Source: Chrysomallon squamiferum (Eukaryota > Mollusca > Gastropoda > Neomphalida > Peltospiridae). From it: 64,000 nucleotides of DNA. A program made the translations under genes and the position numbers. Below are positions 60,401 to 64,000 of the stretch, in pieces. The DNA is taken from positions 42,522,652-42,586,651 of the forward strand of contig CM022665.1 in assembly GCA_012295275.1 (NCBI GenBank), read 5' to 3'. The first letter of the stretch is position 1. Every line of letters begins with the position of its first letter. Under the pieces are notes generated by a model. That model saw only the letters and a list, made by a program, of their open reading frames with translations. It was not told where the DNA came from and searched no databases.

Positions 60401-63400
60401 AATATGGCTCGCTCTTCAAAAAATTCTATAAAATAAACAAGAATAATGAACTGAAACTGAACTTTTTAATTATATTATTCCAAAATAACTATTTATTTTC
60501 CTTAAATTTGTATTTTATAAATTCAGTTTCAGGTAATCCGAATGCCTGCTTATAAAAATTAATTTATAAATTAATTAGCGAATGATGCAATAATTAATAT
60601 CAATTTTTTTAATCAGATTTGGAATTATTAGTTTTTAAATTATGTATTTGTGTATGTATGCATGTGTCAAACAAATCAACACAATAACAGATAAATACTC
60701 ATGAAGGATTCAGAACAGCCATGTAAGAAATATTATTTTTGTATAATACTGTGTAATAAAAATAAACTGAAAAAAGATTCTAAAATTTAAAAATATTTTT
60801 ATACTGACTGTCTAAAGGAAATCGGGTGAGAAGCTGTTCTGGGACGTAGAACTTGGACTCGTGCAGGAAGTTAATCAGTTTGCGACGATACTCGCCAAGT
60901 TCACCAGGCTCACAACCTGCCTTTTGTGGAGGATGTCCTGTATATATTTCAAATAAAAACCTGATATTACTCTAGCCTTTAATTTAACAGCCATCGGTTT
61001 GAATTTTATTTGTTTTACATTTACTAGTATGATAAATATATTAAACTTTGATAATCAAACAAAACTTTAATAAAATATATTTAGTTATCTGAATAATATA
61101 AAACTTTGGCAAAATAAATTTAAAAAATAAAACAAAATAAAAAAATTAATTTACAAATATTAAATATGAATGACATTAAAGAAGGATAGATCATATTTAG
61201 AAAAGAAAATGTTTAGATATTTAAATAACATATTTAAAAAAAAATTTCAAAACTAAACTTTATATTTCTAAATCATAACAAATAAAGTATTTATTTAATA
61301 TTAAGAATAATAAGTGCAATTTTTATATATTTATTGTGATTATTTATTTATTAATTTTCTTTTTGTTTTTAATAAACATTTTTTTGTTTAGTATACATTT
61401 ATATATATTTTAAAGACATTCATTTTTTAATTTCTGTTTAATATAAATAAATAAAATTATAATGAAAAAGGGATTTATGTATTTAAAGAATAAAACATTT
61501 CCAAATCCTAATTTAAAATTAATAAAAACAATTTGTTTTTCGTATACTTGTTTTTTTTAATTTTTTATTGCAGGCATTTACTTAATATTTAAAATATATG
61601 TTTTTTATGTAATTATTAAATATCAAAAAACAATTTTTTGTTTCTTCTTTTTTCATCAATTTATTTAATATTAATAAAAATCTGTTCATATTTAATATTA
61701 ATAAAAGTGTAAGGTTTTGGTTGGGTTTTTTTTACAACTTATTATACATAATTATTTAATATTAATAAAATATATGTTTTATCATGTAGTTATAAATTTT
61801 AAATTAATATTATTAACTATAGAAACAAAATTGTACATAATGACTTATAGTTAATAAAATAAGTGTATTTAATTACTTAACGTTAATTTTATATTGCAAT
61901 ACTAAAAGGTAATATTTACCTTCAGGAAGAGCCAGCAGATATTCCTCCATAGGTCCTTGCACCTGTTCCCTATACAGGTGTACTAATCTGTTATGGAATT
62001 CAGGTGTTTTGTCTTGCCATTGATATATCACATGCTCCTAAATAATAAATAATAATAATAAACAAAGAGATAACACAAGACAAAAATAAAAATAAAGTAA
62101 AGTGACGTGATGCACAATACAACACAACATAAAACAAAACAAAATAATGTAATTAAATTAAATTAAAAATTGAAATAAATATTAGAAGAATCATTTTTAA
62201 AATTCTCAAATAAACAAAAAAGCCAAGCATCATTTGTAAAATAAAATTTTAAAATATTTTTTTTATTCACAGTTATTATTATATATAAAACAAAAATATT
62301 CTAAATATTATTTCAAAATTAATGATTTTTACATTACAGTTTATGCATGAGATAATGTGGAATATTAAAAAAATTAAGTAAATATTTTAACAAGTCTCAA
62401 CATCTTACCAAATATGGAATGGCTAATTCTTTGTCAATTTTTTCTAAGTATTCCAGAACCTTGTCTCTCGGAAGGTTTTCAACTTCGGGAAGATCTTCTG
62501 TAAATATCTGGAAAAAATAACAAAACAATAAAATAAAAAAAATAAATAATTGCATAAATCTGCTTAACATTAATACAACTAAGTGATATTTATTTAATAT
62601 TGACAAATAATAATAATAATAATAATAATAAAATAATAATAAAGCACAAAAAAGAGTAGTCATAAGGCAAATCTTTTTGTATAAATCATCTTTGTGCAGT
62701 TTATACATACTGACCTAACCCTGTTATTTAACCTTCTTACTGTATTATTAACAAAGGTGATTTAAATAAAAATATGTATAATTTCAAGTATATATTTAAG
62801 TATCATTATAAATGAATGGATTTTAATACTGAATCAAATTTAAATCCTTTCATTCATTCATTTCTTACTTTGAGTCCCTCTTCTGGATATCTTCTAAGAA
62901 CCCACTCAGAATATTCCAATATGAGATCAAGATGTTCAGATCCTAAACATTTAAAAATAAAATAAAATATTTTTCAATAACATGAGATTAAATTTTTTTT
63001 TAAATTATTACAATATATTATGTTATTATCAATTTTAACAATAATAATAATATTTAAAAAACAAAACAACTTTTGAAAAAAAAAAAATGAATTTTCGTTT
63101 TTTGTCAAGGTCATAATTTTAAAATTTATGTAAAAATAAAAGAACTGCTTTTTTATTTTTATTATTAATTTTTTAAAATTTGTATATATAGCAACATTTG
63201 GTTATTCAAAATGTTAAAGAATATAAATATATTAAATATAATGAAGTCATAGTAGCATCATTTTAAAAAAAATGTATGTTGATAAATACAGACAAAGAGA
63301 AAAAGACAAAATAAATGATTTTATTTATCAATTTTAGTTCTAAATAATCCTCTTCCTGTAAGTGTATGTTACAGTTTAAAAATTATATAATGTTAAAATC

Positions 63401-63727
63401 CATGTAGCATAAAACTTGGTGCCCAATTATGCTTTTTCCCATTCCAACCCCATACTTATGACTTTAATATTAAAGATGTTAAGGGAGAGTCCATAAAACA
63501 GACCTAGCTCTGATTACATAAAAAAATACTGGATATTCTCTGAAAAAAAAAACAGTTAAAAATATCTTGAGCCATTACAAAATTCACTAGGACTGTCCTT
63601 AAAGCAAAGAGAATATTAAATAAAGGAAGTGAAAGCTAACCTAGATGTTGTAAGTACTGTACTGTTCGGTCGTGACCTTTCAGTGGAGAATCAGGTCTTG
63701 CTGCTTGTTTTGTTAACAGGTTCAGAG
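43423..63727 (-). CDS. VPS39: VPS39 (Vam6) gene, C-terminal 11 exons (partial at 5' end)
   Basis: VPS39 is the HOPS-complex subunit that contacts Rab7/Ypt7 and promotes tethering and fusion of late endosomes, lysosomes and autophagosomes. Eleven exons join in phase to 1,115 bases ending at TAA. That is about 370 residues of a protein usually near 880, so the N-terminal citron-homology (CNH) propeller lies beyond position 64000. Recognisable conserved stretches, in order: [105 protein letters not shown]; and a C-terminal zinc-binding domain with CRVC and HYYC pairs. The related TGFBRAP1 is the main alternative, but the match to VPS39 is closer. One intron contains a striking array of copied splice acceptors; another is 12.9 kb long. 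Confidence 0.95.
43984..44075 (-). CDS. VPS39: VPS39 exon: first half of the zinc-binding domain
   Basis: Reads [30 protein letters not shown] plus two bases of Ser. The CRVCKKRIG motif supplies the first Cys pair of the C-terminal Vps39 zinc-binding domain. Acceptor TTTTACTAG, donor GACAG|GTAAAAC. Confidence 0.96.
45777..46108. repeat. Imperfect tandem array, five copies of about 72 bases
   Basis: A unit with GGTAAAACTCACAGGCAAA, CAGGCATGCTTAAACT and ACTATGTTAT recurs starting near 45777, 45851, 45923, 45977 (after a shorter copy) and 46048. Two further copies sit at 47036-47165. Confidence 0.85.
46200..46935. repeat. Segmental duplication, first copy
   Basis: Landmarks GCAAAGTGGCATGTAAA, TTTATCAACAACAGAACATT, TCTTGACAGGTGCAATTGTT and AAATAAATCACTC occur in the same order as in the second copy (47160-47850), roughly 860-960 bases away. 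The copies have diverged by many substitutions and by expansion of ATAA repeats. Confidence 0.8.
47036..47850. repeat. Segmental duplication, second copy, with two short-array units at its start
   Basis: It begins with ACTCACAGGCAG and CATGCTTAAACA units like those at 45777-46108. It continues with GCAAAGTGACATGTAAA, TTTATCAACTACTGAACATT, TCTTGACAGGTGGAATTCTT and AAATAAATCACTC. Array plus flank were therefore duplicated together. Confidence 0.8.
49153..49245. repeat. ATT and GAT trinucleotide repeats
   Basis: Alternating blocks of ATT and GAT repeats, occurring twice. Confidence 0.88.
52360..52540. repeat. TA-rich microsatellite cluster
   Basis: Several TA runs, the longest about 52484-52535, separated by TCTATA and GTGTGT segments. 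Open frames on the minus strand here are translations of the repeat. Confidence 0.9.
54581..54620. repeat. 10-base tandem repeat CAGATACACA, four copies
   Basis: Four perfect consecutive copies, with degenerate copies on both sides. Confidence 0.92.
54901..55050. repeat. 27-base tandem repeat, five copies
   Basis: Units beginning AGCACACTGAAATATTTATA start at 54901 (with an 18-base insertion), 54946, 54973, 55000 and 55027. Confidence 0.88.
55441..55990. repeat. Pyrimidine-rich tandem array with variable period (four copies)
   Basis: CTCCCTTGATTTATTTAT recurs at about 55453, 55561, 55695 and 55851, each followed by CTCTCACAT/CTTTCTGTCTTTGATTACT and ACCCATCTCATCCCCAT blocks. The period grows from about 107 to 157 bases, and the last two copies are the most alike. 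Confidence 0.85.
57006..57140 (-). CDS. VPS39: VPS39 exon: [15 protein letters not shown] region
   Basis: Forty-five codons: [45 protein letters not shown]. Acceptor TTTATTACAG, donor CAG|GTAAGC, phase 0 at both ends. The intron toward the preceding exon (57141-58361) is 1.2 kb of A-rich DNA with an AAT microsatellite (57376-57408). The intron after it is 12.9 kb. Confidence 0.96.
58362..58511 (-). CDS. VPS39: VPS39 exon: [13 protein letters not shown] region, acceptor copied in the array
   Basis: Fifty codons: [20 protein letters not shown], then [24 protein letters not shown]. The VY..LL.MYL..P motif matches other VPS39 proteins, so the exon is ancestral and the array is derived from it. 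Acceptor CAAACCTAG, donor CAA|GTAAGGC. Using any of the upstream acceptor copies would place an in-frame TAG after 18 codons, so the proximal site must be the productive one. Confidence 0.95.
58485..59622. repeat. 57-base minisatellite, 20 copies, built from the VPS39 exon's 3' splice site
   Basis: The core TGTAAACCTAGGTTTGAAAA (or a near variant) recurs 20 times. The CCTAGG sites are at 58511, 58568, 58625 and so on to 59592, spaced by exactly 57 bases except one 55-base step (59252 to 59307); the 59421 copy reads CCTAAG. The lowest copy is the functional acceptor of the exon at 58362-58511. The unit also repeats up to the first 27 coding bases of that exon (58485-58511). AAACCTAGGTTT is a 12-base palindrome. 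Because 57 is divisible by three and one plus-strand frame lacks stops, long but meaningless open frames run across it. Confidence 0.96.
59863..59908 (-). CDS. VPS39: VPS39 exon (46 bases): [15 protein letters not shown]
   Basis: A very short exon: one base completing Asp, then [15 protein letters not shown]. Acceptor TAATTTAG, donor GAT|GTAAGTA. The next intron (58512-59862) carries the 57-base array of copied acceptors. Confidence 0.93.
60323..60425 (-). CDS. VPS39: VPS39 exon: [19 protein letters not shown] region
   Basis: Completes Lys and reads [20 protein letters not shown] then [13 protein letters not shown] plus two bases of Asp. This is a TPR-like helical hairpin highly conserved in VPS39. 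Acceptor TTTTATAG, donor AGA|GTGAGTC. Confidence 0.96.
60809..60937 (-). CDS. VPS39: VPS39 exon: [14 protein letters not shown] region
   Basis: Completes Gly and encodes [20 protein letters not shown] then [22 protein letters not shown]. Acceptor TATATACAG, donor GACA|GTCAGT; ends one base into Lys. Confidence 0.95.
61920..62037 (-). CDS. VPS39: VPS39 exon: [14 protein letters not shown] region
   Basis: [20 protein letters not shown] then [19 protein letters not shown], ending one base into Gly. Acceptor TTATTTAG, donor GAAG|GTAAAT. A 982-base very AT-rich intron (60938-61919) follows. Confidence 0.96.
62409..62507 (-). CDS. VPS39: VPS39 exon: [17 protein letters not shown] region
   Basis: Thirty-three codons: [20 protein letters not shown] then [13 protein letters not shown], a nearly invariant VPS39 stretch. 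Acceptor TTTTTTCCAG, donor TTG|GTAAGA. An AAT microsatellite lies upstream at about 62609-62640. Confidence 0.96.
62869..62942 (-). CDS. VPS39: VPS39 exon: [15 protein letters not shown] region
   Basis: Completes Gly and encodes [20 protein letters not shown] then EGLK. Acceptor ATGTTTAG, donor AAA|GTAAGAA, phase 0 at the end. The introns on either side are plain AT-rich DNA. Confidence 0.94.
63641..63727 (-). CDS. VPS39: VPS39 exon (first in window): [13 protein letters not shown] region
   Basis: Starts two bases into an Ala codon and encodes [20 protein letters not shown] then RTVQYLQHL, part of the helical (clathrin-repeat-like) region. Acceptor TATTTACAG, donor CTAG|GTTAGC. The gene continues beyond the high end; 63728-64000 is intron with no feature seen. 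Confidence 0.95.
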
Positions 63728-64000
63728 CTGTAAATAAAATACAACAGAAATCCTCATTAATTTGTTCAAAACAACGTAATATCATAATAAAAAAACCCAG
63801 TTAAAATGAAAAAAAATCAGAAATTGCTAAGTGCATATTACTATACTTATTCATATTTTAAGTAATAAACAAATATATTTTATAAGTTAATGAATTAAAG
63901 AATTAATTTATACAAATATTCAAATAATTATGAATTTTTATTTTCATGGTATATATAAATAAATGTATTTTATAAGTTAATGAATTCCAGAATTAATTTA

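Overview
The window is nuclear DNA of an animal. It is very AT-rich, crowded with microsatellites, and carries two intron-rich protein-coding genes, both on the minus strand. Nothing bacterial, no CRISPR array, no rRNA or tRNA gene and no intact transposon is visible. The gene sequences and the compact, AT-rich, repeat-studded introns fit an invertebrate, most likely a lophotrochozoan such as a mollusc, but the species cannot be fixed from the sequence alone. I assembled both genes exon by exon from splice sites, reading-frame phase and remembered family similarity. Every junction phase closes.

Gene 1 (positions 77 to 28817, promoter probably near 34.3-34.6 kb) is a conventional beta-spectrin. 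Twenty-seven coding exons give about 1,464 residues: a short N-terminal leader, two calponin-homology domains that bind actin, and about eleven triple-helical spectrin repeats. The gene runs off the low end of the window, so the remaining repeats, the ankyrin-binding repeats and any C-terminal PH domain lie outside. The start codon has in-frame stops just upstream. A non-coding 5' exon is proposed at about 34325, after a 5.5-kb intron.

The 34.5-43.4 kb stretch is intergenic. It holds dense simple repeats (GA, CA, CT, TTTA, CTA/TAG), one GC-richer island near 37.7 kb with a TATA-like element, and no gene I can support.

Gene 2 (43423 to 63727, continuing past the high end) is VPS39/VAM6, a HOPS-complex subunit. 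Eleven exons give the C-terminal 370 residues or so, ending in a cysteine/histidine zinc-binding domain. The last two exons are cut off from the rest by a 12.9-kb intron.

The most unusual feature is a 20-copy, 57-bp tandem array at 58485-59622 in a VPS39 intron. Its unit is a copy of the 3' splice site plus up to nine codons of the adjoining VPS39 exon, so about 19 decoy acceptors sit directly upstream of the real one. Two smaller tandem duplications in the beta-spectrin gene also cover or abut exon boundaries: a 90-bp duplication over the exon-16 donor and an 83-bp triplication starting at the exon-24 acceptor. This suggests a local tendency to amplify splice junctions. The two genes do not work in one pathway: beta-spectrin builds the submembrane skeleton, and VPS39 tethers late endosomes and lysosomes.
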